A stretch of 64,000 bases of DNA, from the NCBI RefSeq assembly GCF_022810765.1, contig NZ_CP094494.1:1426001-1490000 (forward strand), given 5' to 3'. The stretch's first letter is position 1; every line of letters starts with the position of its first letter. The translations under genes and the position numbers were made by a program. Of the stretch, positions 24,942-33,197 are shown one piece after another. The DNA comes from Winogradskyella sp. MH6. Its GTDB lineage: Bacteria; Bacteroidota; Bacteroidia; Flavobacteriales; Flavobacteriaceae. A model generated the notes under the pieces. That model had not been told where the DNA came from and did no database searches. It saw nothing but the letters and a program-made list of their open reading frames with translations.

Positions 24942-27731
24942 TTAGAATCTAAAATATACATTTAAAAAGTAATTTGCGCCACGTCCATACCAGTATTTAG
25001 GTCCAAAACGACGCTTAGGATTTGAGTTGTCTTCAAGTAACTCTCTGTAATTAGCGTTACGACCTTGCTCAAATCCACCAGTTCTATATTGTTTATCTAA
25101 TATGTTCCCTACACTTGCAAAGAAACCTATAAAATAATCATTAATTTTCCATGACTTACCTCCAATAAGATTAACTACCATGTAGTTACCAAACTCTTCT
25201 TGTTTTAAAAGCTCTCTTGCAATTTCAGGATTATAATCGTTCATTGGTAATCCGTCTGTTGGCTCTGTATAGAAACTAGAAGTTCTTAATAAAGGACTTA
25301 CATCTACGTAAGTTTCATCAAAGAAGTTTGCAGTTGCACCAAACCACCAATAATCTGGATCTCTATATTCAAACCCTATAGAATAGGCTTTTTGAGGACC
25401 ACCAGCAACTTTGTAATCTTTTAAGTTAGATTCTCCATAAAATGCAGCTTGGTCGTTTGCAGAGATGTATAAATTAGGATTATTATCATAAGTGTATTGA
25501 CCATAAGAGGCAGCACCTTTTAATTTTATTGTTGGTGTTACTTGTGCTTCAATACCAAGTTCTGCTCCTATGTGTTTTTTATCAACACCTTGTAAAACCT
25601 CAGAAACTAAGTTGTTTGTTTGTACATTACCTTGGTCATCAAGGAAACCACCAATACCATCTGCATAGTAGAAAGAAATTTCATTAGCGTCTTCTGTCTT
25701 AGTATAAAAACCTGTTAGACGAGCATTAACTATTGGAGATCTAAAGATATAACTAGCGTCAAAGGATGTTATCTTTTCTTCGGTAATATCTTGACCTGTA
25801 ATATTAACTCCATTAACTACACCAACAACATCATGATTTGCTCTTGCGTTAGAATAAGTGTTTCTTAAAGAAGGTGCTCTAGTAATATACCCTCCGTTAA
25901 CATCTATTAAGTGCTTACCAGAAATTTTATATGTAAAACCTGCTTTAGCACCAAAACCTGTAAAATCTACTTCGCCTCCTTTTCCATAAGAATTATTAGC
26001 ATTTGCTTCATTTCTGTAAAGACCATCTCTGTAGTAATCTGTTTTTGTAACACTACCAGCTAAATAAAAGTCTACTTTATTGTATTTAAAAACACCTTGC
26101 GCATAACCAGAAATGATGTCTGCATACAAGTTATAATTGTATCTATATTTATCTCCTTCAAAAGCAACTTGGTCTGGATTGTTCATGTCAAATTGGAAAC
26201 CATCAAAAGAATCTACATTTAAAACACCTGTATTACTTCCTAATAAATCGATAATTTCAGCAAAGTTTTCTGACTTTAAACTCTTATAGTTTACCGAAGC
26301 ATTTAAAACAATATTATCGGTAAGTTCTGTGTTTAAAATAGTGTTTACTGTTACTTGAGAATCATCCGAACGATCTTCGTATAATGCATAAGCAGCATAA
26401 CTACCGTCTATGTTATTTGTAAGGTTAGCATCAATAATTCTGTTCCAGTCTATTTGACCGTTGTTTATAAATTCTTGCTCAGCGATATATGCGTTTTCGT
26501 AATCTGGACCATCACTGTCAGCTAAGAAATAACTAGGTAACTTTTGATAATAAGCAGGGCTTGGGTTTGCACCACCAGGAAAATCTAAACGACTGTTTCC
26601 TAATTTTCCCCATTGATAAGCCACGTTTGTATTAAGAGAAGTTCTGCTATTAATGTCCCAATAATGGTTAAGCATTAAGATAGGCTCTTCCGTCTCTTTA
26701 ATACGAGAGTTTTTCTTATCACCATCTAAATAGCCCCAATATTCATTGTACTTTATGCCTTTTAAGTCATAAACCTCTTGAGTATTAGGGGATGATTTAC
26801 CTCTTCTATTTGGTGCGTATATACTTGTAAAGTTAAGACTGTGTTTGTCATTAAATTTTTTCTCTACAGTAGCAAAGAAAGAATTAGCATCATATAAAGT
26901 AGCGTCTTGGTAACCTTCATTTCCCCATCTTCTACTTGCCATAAAAGCATAAGACCAACCACCATCTAATAACCCAGATGCATAACTAGCCATTACTCTA
27001 TTTGTATAACTTCTATTAGATGAAGAATAAGTTACTCTACCACCTTTTCTGTAACTAGAAGCTCTGGCAATAATATTTGTCGTACCTAAAACTCCACCAA
27101 AATTGTATTCAGAAGGTGTTAAACCAGAAGTTAAAACCTGATTTCTTACAACATCATTTAAACCTCCCCAGTTACTCCATTGAGGTCTTCCGTTGTATAC
27201 TTTGTTCATTTCAATTCCGTTAATTAAAACAGAACCATTGTCGGAGTCTAGACCTCTTACTCTAAAGAATGAAGAGCTAAATTCAAAAGCTGCAGTTCTT
27301 TGAAAAATATCCATAGAAGAGGCAAGTAATCCCGAAATGTTGTCTGCTCCACTAGTGTCATCATTCAATTCATCATCAGATAATGTGATTGTAAATAAAT
27401 CCTCACTACTAGCTAAGTCAACTTCCAAAGTCATGTCTGTAATGTTAACTGTTTGCCCTTCATTTACAATGATTGGGTAACGTTTGGTAACATATCCAGG
27501 TTTTGATATTCTTAATACTTGTTCGCCTAAAGGAACATTGCTAGAAAAAGTAAATTCACCCAAACCATCTGTAAGTGTAGACTGCTGGGTTTCTTCAATT
27601 GTTATTGTTACATCTGGAATTGGTTCTAACGAAGTTGCATCCTTCACACTACCTTTAATCATTGTGTTTTGTGCCATCAATGCAAAAGAAGAAAACAATC
27701 CAAACAATAAAATAATTAGACTTTTTTTCAT
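24942..27731 (-). CDS. TonB-dependent outer-membrane receptor linked to DUF5689 lipoprotein
   Basis: 929 residues: signal peptide to about residue 20 (SFALMAQN), carboxypeptidase-regulatory-like domain (IKGSVKDATSLEPIPDVTIT), an unusually Asp/Ser-rich link (DDELNDDTSGADNISGLLAS), then plug and barrel. The plug contains FFRVRGLDSDNGSVLINGIE, and the barrel ends ANYFLNVYFRF with the terminal aromatic expected for BAM recognition. Seven bases separate it from the DUF5689 gene. Its ligand is unknown; the divergent exported nuclease suggests nucleic-acid breakdown products (inference). Confidence 0.9.
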   Translation of the reverse strand: MKKSLIILLFGLFSSFALMAQNTMIKGSVKDATSLEPIPDVTITIEETQQSTLTDGLGEFTFSSNVPLGEQVLRISKPGYVTKRYPIIVNEGQTVNITDMTLEVDLASSEDLFTITLSDDELNDDTSGADNISGLLASSMDIFQRTAAFEFSSSFFRVRGLDSDNGSVLINGIEMNKVYNGRPQWSNWGGLNDVVRNQVLTSGLTPSEYNFGGVLGTTNIIARASSYRKGGRVTYSSSNRSYTNRVMASYASGLLDGGWSYAFMASRRWGNEGYQDATLYDANSFFATVEKKFNDKHSLNFTSIYAPNRRGKSSPNTQEVYDLKGIKYNEYWGYLDGDKKNSRIKETEEPILMLNHYWDINSRTSLNTNVAYQWGKLGNSRLDFPGGANPSPAYYQKLPSYFLADSDGPDYENAYIAEQEFINNGQIDWNRIIDANLTNNIDGSYAAYALYEDRSDDSQVTVNTILNTELTDNIVLNASVNYKSLKSENFAEIIDLLGSNTGVLNVDSFDGFQFDMNNPDQVAFEGDKYRYNYNLYADIISGYAQGVFKYNKVDFYLAGSVTKTDYYRDGLYRNEANANNSYGKGGEVDFTGFGAKAGFTYKISGKHLIDVNGGYITRAPSLRNTYSNARANHDVVGVVNGVNITGQDITEEKITSFDASYIFRSPIVNARLTGFYTKTEDANEISFYYADGIGGFLDDQGNVQTNNLVSEVLQGVDKKHIGAELGIEAQVTPTIKLKGAASYGQYTYDNNPNLYISANDQAAFYGESNLKDYKVAGGPQKAYSIGFEYRDPDYWWFGATANFFDETYVDVSPLLRTSSFYTEPTDGLPMNDYNPEIARELLKQEEFGNYMVVNLIGGKSWKINDYFIGFFASVGNILDKQYRTGGFEQGRNANYRELLEDNSNPKRRFGPKYWYGRGANYFLNVYFRF

Positions 27732-27788
27732 AATTGATTTTAGAGTTAATAATATTTCTTACATTAAATAAAAGTTATTTAAGGCCTG

Positions 27789-27796
27789 CAAATGTA
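27789..27796 (-). promoter_or_regulatory. Candidate -7 element (TACATTTG) of the TonB receptor/DUF5689 operon
   Basis: Exact TAnnTTTG on the minus strand, 58 bases before the receptor ATG. No TTG at the ideal -33 spacing. It lies 20 bases from the opposite-strand element of the divergent nuclease gene, so both could be controlled from one short region. Confidence 0.5.
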
Positions 27797-27816
27797 CATC
27801 TTTTATAATAAATATA

Positions 27817-27824
27817 TACTTTTG
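27817..27824 (+). promoter_or_regulatory. Candidate -7 element (TACTTTTG) of the exported nuclease gene
   Basis: Exact TAnnTTTG on the plus strand, 46 bases before the ATG at 27870. No obvious TTG at -33. Confidence 0.5.
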
Positions 27825-27869
27825 GCCCAAGAATTGCAAAGTAATTAATGATAACATAACATACATTAA

Positions 27870-28952
27870 ATGAAAACATTAAAACTCAGTATTTTATTTT
27901 TATTAACATTAGTATTTGTCAATGTAAATGCGCAAGAGAAGAAGAAATATAAAATTCATACAGTAGCATTTTACAATCTCGAAAACTTATTTGATACCAT
28001 TAATGATCCTCTAAAATATGACGAGGCAAGTCCAATAATGGAAATGCACGAAGCTAATAGATCTGAAGTTTACCTAGCGAAAGTAAAAAATATGGCAAAG
28101 GTTGTAGCTGATATAGGTAAAGAAGATACTAATAATTCGCCAGCCGTGATAGGTGTTTCTGAGGTAGAAAACAGACAGGTATTGGTAGATTTGGTAAATG
28201 ATCCACAATTATTAGATAAAGACTACGGAATTGTACATTTTGATTCGCCAGATGCTAGAGGAATAGACGTTGCGTTGTTATATCAAAAAGCACTTTTTAA
28301 GCCTACTGATACAAGTAGTTTTGAATTAAAGATTTATGATGATGATACAAGAGAGCGTGTTTATACAAGAGACCAATTGTTGGTTAGCGGAAAATTAGAT
28401 GGTGAGTTAATTCATATTATAGTTAATCACTGGCCATCTAGAAGAGGTGGTGAAGCCAGAAGTAGACCAAAACGTGTAGCTGCTGCAAATTTGAATAAAC
28501 GTATAATTGATTCTCTTCAGTCCATTGATCCCTATGCGAAGATTATCACAATGGGTGACTTAAATGATAACCCAAATAATGCAAGTTTAAAAGAAGCATT
28601 AAAAGCAGAGTCTAAGAAGAAAAAAGTAGGCTTTAAAGGAATTTATAATCCTTTTGAAGACCAATTTAAAAAGCAAGGTTTAGGAACAACAGGCTATAGA
28701 GATGCTTGGAGTTTGTTCGATCAGATATTATTGACACAACCATTTTTAGAAAAAGACTATGAGTCCTTTAGATATTACAAGTCAGGAATATTTAATAAGA
28801 ATTACTTAACTAATAAGCATGGACGCTATAAAGGTTATCCTTTTAGAAGTTTTGCAGATGGAAGTTTTACAGATGGTTTTAGTGACCACTTTCCAGTATA
28901 TGTTTATTTGGTCAAAGAAGTAAAGGACGAAGGGGAGTCAACTAAGAATTAA
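27870..28952 (+). CDS. Exported endonuclease/exonuclease/phosphatase (EEP) superfamily protein
   Basis: 360 residues with a signal peptide ending FVNVNAQ. EEP-fold motifs appear in order: FYNLENLFDT (metal-binding Asn/Glu), GVSEVENR (catalytic Glu), IVNHWPSRRGG (His and Arg of the active site), TMGDLNDNPNN (Asp/Asn) and FSDHFPVYVY (terminal Asp-His). The set fits a DNase I-like secreted nuclease or phosphodiesterase. It is divergent from a TonB receptor/DUF5689 operon, consistent with extracellular or periplasmic digestion of nucleic acids for phosphorus or nucleosides (inference). The family also contains sphingomyelinases and inositol phosphatases, so the substrate is not proven. Confidence 0.88.
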   Translation: MKTLKLSILFLLTLVFVNVNAQEKKKYKIHTVAFYNLENLFDTINDPLKYDEASPIMEMHEANRSEVYLAKVKNMAKVVADIGKEDTNNSPAVIGVSEVENRQVLVDLVNDPQLLDKDYGIVHFDSPDARGIDVALLYQKALFKPTDTSSFELKIYDDDTRERVYTRDQLLVSGKLDGELIHIIVNHWPSRRGGEARSRPKRVAAANLNKRIIDSLQSIDPYAKIITMGDLNDNPNNASLKEALKAESKKKKVGFKGIYNPFEDQFKKQGLGTTGYRDAWSLFDQILLTQPFLEKDYESFRYYKSGIFNKNYLTNKHGRYKGYPFRSFADGSFTDGFSDHFPVYVYLVKEVKDEGESTKN

Positions 28953-29014
28953 TAATAATTAAGGTTTCATTTTTTGGTTCAAAAGAATAAACTTGAAAAA
29001 GTTAATTTATCCTT

Positions 29015-29851
29015 ATGAAGAAACTAATTCTCCTCTCTATAGTATTAGTTAATCAACTAGGTTTTTGTCAGACAATTACATTAGCACAAACACTTGATAA
29101 TACTATACAACAGGGTACAGTAATATGCTCTGCAGAACAAATAACTGATAATAATTATATTAGAGCTTTTGATATCAATACCTTAGGATATGACCAGTTT
29201 AATGTTGTATCAGTAGATTTTGGTGTATATAGTGTTAATAATGAGGATGATAATTATGTAGTTGATGTTGTTATTTATCAAACAGATACCTTTCCAGAAG
29301 GAAGCTTAATGGAGGTGACAAGGGTTAGTGTTCCAGTTTCCAACGCTGATAATGGAACTTTAAAGCATGTACCTCTTAATGCGCTTGTTACTGATAATTT
29401 TTTAGTATTCGCTGTGAGTGCACAAAATATAAGTATACCAGGCAATCTTAATCGAATAATAATAGGAAGTAATTCAAATGGTCAGACAGCACCAAGTTAT
29501 TATCAATCTACTAGTTGTGGTTATGACATTCCAAACGATATTGCAAATCTTTTTCCTCCGCCTGAAATTCATTTAGTGATGCAGGTAACGGGTAGCCCAA
29601 GACTTTCTTTGCCTGAAAAACAAGATGAGTTAATAAGTGTTTATCCGAATCCAACAAATGATATCATTAATGTTAAGTTACTAAATTCAGATAGTATTGA
29701 AAAGGTAAGGATTTACAGTGTAACAGGGAAACTTCTTTGTGAAGGAAAAGAAAGCATAATAAACCTATCTAACTTCAGTAAAGGACTTTATCTGTTGAAA
29801 GTTGAAACAGTCAGTGGTAAAAGCACAGTTAAAAGAATTGAAAAGTTATAA
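29015..29851 (+). CDS. Secreted protein with type IX secretion C-terminal sorting domain
   Basis: 278 residues. A signal peptide (to about NQLGFCQT) and a C-terminal T9SS type A sorting tail (ISVYPNPTNDIINVKLLN, VRIYSVTGKLLCEGK, LSNFSKGLYLLKVET) are clear. The roughly 180-residue body between them (residues 20-200) is a beta-rich domain that resembles the N-terminal domain of some Bacteroidota surface proteins, but I cannot assign a function. It follows the EEP nuclease gene by 62 bases on the same strand and may be exported with it. A terminator follows. Confidence 0.8.
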   Translation: MKKLILLSIVLVNQLGFCQTITLAQTLDNTIQQGTVICSAEQITDNNYIRAFDINTLGYDQFNVVSVDFGVYSVNNEDDNYVVDVVIYQTDTFPEGSLMEVTRVSVPVSNADNGTLKHVPLNALVTDNFLVFAVSAQNISIPGNLNRIIIGSNSNGQTAPSYYQSTSCGYDIPNDIANLFPPPEIHLVMQVTGSPRLSLPEKQDELISVYPNPTNDIINVKLLNSDSIEKVRIYSVTGKLLCEGKESIINLSNFSKGLYLLKVETVSGKSTVKRIEKL

Positions 29852-29884
29852 AAAAGGCACAAATTTTAATTTGCGCCTTTTTTA
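29851..29884. terminator. Bidirectional terminator after the T9SS protein gene
   Basis: AAAAAGGCACAAATT (29851-29865) pairs with AATTTGCGCCTTTTT (29868-29882) with one mismatch and a 2-base loop. T runs on both strands serve the convergent genes. Confidence 0.8.
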
Positions 29885-30313
29885 TTAATTAAACCACTGA
29901 TTCCATGGAATCATATAAAGTACAGCAGCTAAAGCTATACTATAAAAAATGGCAAGTAATTTGAATTTAGGTTTAGAAACCAATTTCTTTTTGTGCTTAG
30001 AATAACCTATAGTAACCAAAGCAACAGCGATAATCATTAAAGTAGGATGTTCTACAGCTAGTTTTCTAACAGCACCATTTTTCATTACTTCTCCAACAGA
30101 CATTTCATCAAAATAGCCTTTGGTAAACCATAAAATAATACCGAGTAGTAATTGAATATGCATTGTAATTAAGGTAAACAACGCTAATCTAAAATCTATT
30201 GCTCCATATTCTTTATTGCCAAAAAACTTTATTAACGCATTAAAAGTAGCAATAACAAATACCAATAAAACAATATATGCCCAACCCGAATGTATAAATT
30301 GAATAGTTTCCAT
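29885..30313 (-). CDS. Four-helix membrane protein, possibly cytochrome b-like
   Basis: 142 residues with four hydrophobic helices (YIVLLVFVIATFNALI, LALFTLITMHIQLLLGIIL, LMIIAVALVTIGY, LLAIFYSIALAAVLYMI). Conserved-looking His residues sit near helix 1 (FIHSGW), in helix 2 (TMHIQ) and before helix 3 (EHPTLM), which could be haem ligands; related proteins in Flavobacteria have been labelled cytochrome B, but this is not proven. A -7-like TATTTTTG (minus strand, 30339-30332) lies 19 bases upstream. It follows pbpC but has its own probable promoter. Confidence 0.65.
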   Translation of the reverse strand: METIQFIHSGWAYIVLLVFVIATFNALIKFFGNKEYGAIDFRLALFTLITMHIQLLLGIILWFTKGYFDEMSVGEVMKNGAVRKLAVEHPTLMIIAVALVTIGYSKHKKKLVSKPKFKLLAIFYSIALAAVLYMIPWNQWFN

Positions 30314-30331
30314 CTTAAGAATTTTAGATTA

Positions 30332-30339
30332 CAAAAATA
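30332..30339 (-). promoter_or_regulatory. Candidate -7 element (TATTTTTG) for the four-helix membrane protein gene
   Basis: Exact TAnnTTTG on the minus strand, in the gap between pbpC and the membrane protein. No TTG at -33. Confidence 0.4.
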
Positions 30340-30364
30340 AGGATTTGACTAATAAGAATACATT

Positions 30365-32713
30365 TTAATTAGCCACAGTTATTTTATGTTTTATTTCGTT
30401 GCCCAATTCATCCACCACAGTTATGGTATGTTCACCTTGTTGAGGTAAAATGGCCATATCGTGAATGTCTTTGGTTTGGCCAACATAAACATCATCTATG
30501 TACCAGAATAGTTTAAGTTCGGGTTTAGAATGTGCCACTTTTAGGATTAATTCGTTGGTGTTGCCATCAAAATCTTTGGGTAAGAAAATAGTGTTTTGCT
30601 GATTAGGATAAATAAACTCCATGCGTACTGCTGAAGTTTCTACACAATCATTTCTAAAAGGTGGTAAGGATTTGTAAAACGGATTTTTAGTTTTGAAATA
30701 ATATTCCTGAAGAGGCGGTAAAACAAACCAAGATGTTGTTTTTAAGTTTGAAATATCCTCACAAGAAGAATTTACCTGAAACTGCTCAGAAGCATCCAAA
30801 TGTATCAACTTATGAAACGGACAAGGTGCGGTTTTTTGTCCAGCATTTTGAATAAATCTAGATTCCACATCATCACAAACAGTTGAAGCTTGGTAGCCAC
30901 TTTTCCTGCAAATGCTCACTTCAATCATTTCATCATAAGGCTTCGTAAACCACTCACTTTTTGGTAGAATATCAAAAACATCAAACAAAATTGGTGCAGC
31001 CGTTTGTACACCAACCAAACCAGGACGACCTTCACCATCAGCATTACCAACCCAAACACCAACCACATAATCTTTGGTGGTGCCAATAGCCCAAGCATCT
31101 CTAAACCCAAAACTGGTGCCAGTTTTCCAGGCAATGTCTTGAGACGAATCGTAAAATTCCCAACTCTCATCACTTTCAGGTCTATTGACTTGTTTCATAC
31201 TTTCGAACGTGAGATAGATGGATGCAGCATCAAAAACCGATTTTTCAGAAGCCAGTTTTCCGAAGTCGATTTCAGATTCAAAATTGTAAATAGGTTCTAC
31301 AAATTCGTTGTTATAATATTCACTGGAATTGTCATTAAAATGATTTAAGGTCGAGGCCATTGCAGCATAACTTTTACATAAATCCCAAAGGTTACTTTCG
31401 GCGCCACCTAGTGCTAAGGACAAGCCATAATGATTGGCATTGTATCTTAAATCCTTCAATTTTAATTGCTTCAAATAATGATAAAAACGATCTAAACCAA
31501 AATCTTGAAGCATTCGTACAGCAGGCACATTCAATGAGCGTGACAGAGCTTCATTGGCGTGTACTGCACCATCATAAGACTTGTCATAATTTTCAGGTTG
31601 GTAACTGCCAAATTGTGTGGGAACATCAGCGACCAAAGTATGTGGTAATAAATCGCCAGCATCGAGCATAGCAGCATACAAAAATGGTTTTAAAATACTG
31701 CCTGTGCTTCTGGGTTTGTCAATAATATCTACACTTTTCTGATGTGCATTATCTGTTGGTGAATTGCCAATATAAGTCAAGACCTTTCTGGTTTTAACGT
31801 CTAAAACCAGTACCGAAATATTATAAATCTCATTTTGTTTCAAGCTATTGTAATGTTGCTTGACAATATGGTTAGCTTGTGTTTGCAAGGCAATATCAAC
31901 TGTCGTTTTTAGTCGCTTACCTTTATTATGTTTGGCAACTTTCTGCAACAAATGCGGTGCAATTTGAGGCAAAGGATACGGTTTTTGTGGTAAAGTTTCA
32001 GCGATGGAAAGCTCGTAAGTGAGCTCGTCAATAGTGCCATTGTCTAACAACTTCTTTAATAAACGATTGCGTTTGTCAAGTAATCGTTGTTGATTTTTTC
32101 CTGGATAAATAAGACTTGGTGCATTGGGTAAAACCGCAAGGGTTGCGCTTTCTGCCCAAGATAAATTAGATGCTTCTCTATTGAAATAGCGCCAAGCCGC
32201 AGCATCGATGCCAACAACATTGCCACCAAATGGTGCGTGACTTGCATACAGCTTTAAAATGTCGTCTTTAGAATGTCTGAATTCTAATCGTGTTGCTAGA
32301 ATAAGCTCTTTCAGTTTTTCGAGATAGGTTCTGCTCTGTCCTTTTCGAGATAAGCGAATCACTTGCTGCGTGAGTGTGCTTCCGCCACGTTTTACGGAAC
32401 CAGAGCTTATATTTTCCTGTAAAGCTTTAAAAATTGAAATTGGATTGAAACCAGGATGCTTATAGAAATATTCGTCTTCAAAAAGTAGAAGACAGGTTTT
32501 AAATTTCTCAGGCACACTATCGGTTTCAGGAAATCGCCATTGACCATCGTCGGCAATTTTGGCACCTAACAATTCATTGTTATTGCTGGTGATTACGGTA
32601 GCTGTTGGATCTTTAAAGAGTTCTTTTGGTAAAGAGAAATAATAAACTACAAGAAGTACAGCTAGAATTGCTGACTTTATTTTGTGGCGCTTTATGTAGT
32701 TTATGATTTTCAT
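30365..32713 (-). CDS. pbpC: Penicillin-binding protein 1C (bifunctional transglycosylase/transpeptidase)
   Basis: 782 residues from the ATG at 32713; the longer frame opens with a GTG inside a palindromic repeat and is rejected. An N-terminal membrane anchor (about 12-27) is followed by a GT51 transglycosylase domain (LLFEDEYFYKHPG near 76-88, RGGSTLTQQV). The transpeptidase domain has the catalytic S-x-x-K at S339-ILK (RSTGSILKPF), SLN (SRSLNVPA) and KTGT (WKTGTSFG). The C-terminal biPBP_C beta-domain (about 690-782) is present and marks the PBP1C class. It builds peptidoglycan on the periplasmic side of the inner membrane. Its neighbourhood with an alpha-2-macroglobulin gene recalls E. coli yfhM-pbpC. 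Confidence 0.95.
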   Translation of the reverse strand: MKIINYIKRHKIKSAILAVLLVVYYFSLPKELFKDPTATVITSNNNELLGAKIADDGQWRFPETDSVPEKFKTCLLLFEDEYFYKHPGFNPISIFKALQENISSGSVKRGGSTLTQQVIRLSRKGQSRTYLEKLKELILATRLEFRHSKDDILKLYASHAPFGGNVVGIDAAAWRYFNREASNLSWAESATLAVLPNAPSLIYPGKNQQRLLDKRNRLLKKLLDNGTIDELTYELSIAETLPQKPYPLPQIAPHLLQKVAKHNKGKRLKTTVDIALQTQANHIVKQHYNSLKQNEIYNISVLVLDVKTRKVLTYIGNSPTDNAHQKSVDIIDKPRSTGSILKPFLYAAMLDAGDLLPHTLVADVPTQFGSYQPENYDKSYDGAVHANEALSRSLNVPAVRMLQDFGLDRFYHYLKQLKLKDLRYNANHYGLSLALGGAESNLWDLCKSYAAMASTLNHFNDNSSEYYNNEFVEPIYNFESEIDFGKLASEKSVFDAASIYLTFESMKQVNRPESDESWEFYDSSQDIAWKTGTSFGFRDAWAIGTTKDYVVGVWVGNADGEGRPGLVGVQTAAPILFDVFDILPKSEWFTKPYDEMIEVSICRKSGYQASTVCDDVESRFIQNAGQKTAPCPFHKLIHLDASEQFQVNSSCEDISNLKTTSWFVLPPLQEYYFKTKNPFYKSLPPFRNDCVETSAVRMEFIYPNQQNTIFLPKDFDGNTNELILKVAHSKPELKLFWYIDDVYVGQTKDIHDMAILPQQGEHTITVVDELGNEIKHKITVAN

Positions 32714-32725
32714 TAATTCGTATTC

Positions 32726-32789
32726 TGTCAGACTGAGCACAGTCGAAGTGTATTTAAGGATGAGATCATGAAAATAGTTCAGTATGACA
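32726..32789. repeat. Dispersed palindromic element, copy 3 (just upstream of pbpC)
   Basis: 64 bases starting TGTCA and ending TGACA. It includes GACTGAGCACAGTCGAAG, matching arms of copies 1 and 4. It occupies the leader of pbpC and creates an in-frame GTG that mimics a start codon. Confidence 0.75.
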
Positions 32790-32793
32790 AGGG

Positions 32794-33108
32794 TTAAATG
32801 TTTTTCTCGTATTCGTACTCACGTTCGACTTTACAAATTTTTACATTGTACCAATTATACCATTGCTCGCGACCTTTTTGTTGGGCGAGTAAATGCTCTG
32901 TGTTGGCTTTCCAGTTTTTTATGGCCTCTAAACTTTTCCAGTAACTGACAGTTATGCCAACGGTGTTACGAGCACTTTCAATTCCAATAAAACCTTCTTG
33001 TTGTCTAGCTAAAGTTTCCATTTTCTCAGCCATTTCAGAGTAGCCTTCAATGTCATCGGTTTGAGTTGATGTGAATATGACTGCGTAGTAGGGAATTTTG
33101 TTCTTCAT
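32794..33108 (-). CDS. Antibiotic biosynthesis monooxygenase (ABM)-domain protein
   Basis: 104 residues of one ferredoxin-like ABM domain: YYAVIFTSTQTDDIEGYSEM, the central GFIGIESARNTVGITVSYW and WKANTEHLLAQQKGREQWY are characteristic. ABM proteins include small cofactor-free quinol oxygenases and haem-degrading enzymes; the catalytic role here is not deducible. Its companions are cell-envelope genes and it is flanked on both sides by palindromic elements, so it may be an independent unit. Confidence 0.82.
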   Translation of the reverse strand: MKNKIPYYAVIFTSTQTDDIEGYSEMAEKMETLARQQEGFIGIESARNTVGITVSYWKSLEAIKNWKANTEHLLAQQKGREQWYNWYNVKICKVEREYEYEKNI

Positions 33109-33121
33109 TTGTATTTAATTT

Positions 33122-33187
33122 TGTCAGGTTGAGCGCAGTCAAAACTTCATAAAATTTTGGAATTATTCGACTGCACTCAAATTGACA
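33122..33187. repeat. Dispersed palindromic element, copy 4
   Basis: 66 bases starting TGTCA (33122-33126) and ending TGACA (33183-33187). TTGAGCGCAGTCAAA (33129-33143) pairs with TTCGACTGCACTCAA (33166-33180) with two mismatches. The cleanest copy of the family in this window. Confidence 0.8.
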
Positions 33188-33197
33188 AATTTATATT

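Noticed and set aside
32714..32740. GTG start for pbpC at 32740
   Set aside because: The GTG lies in a repeat element; the ATG at 32713 is followed at once by a basic stretch and the membrane anchor.
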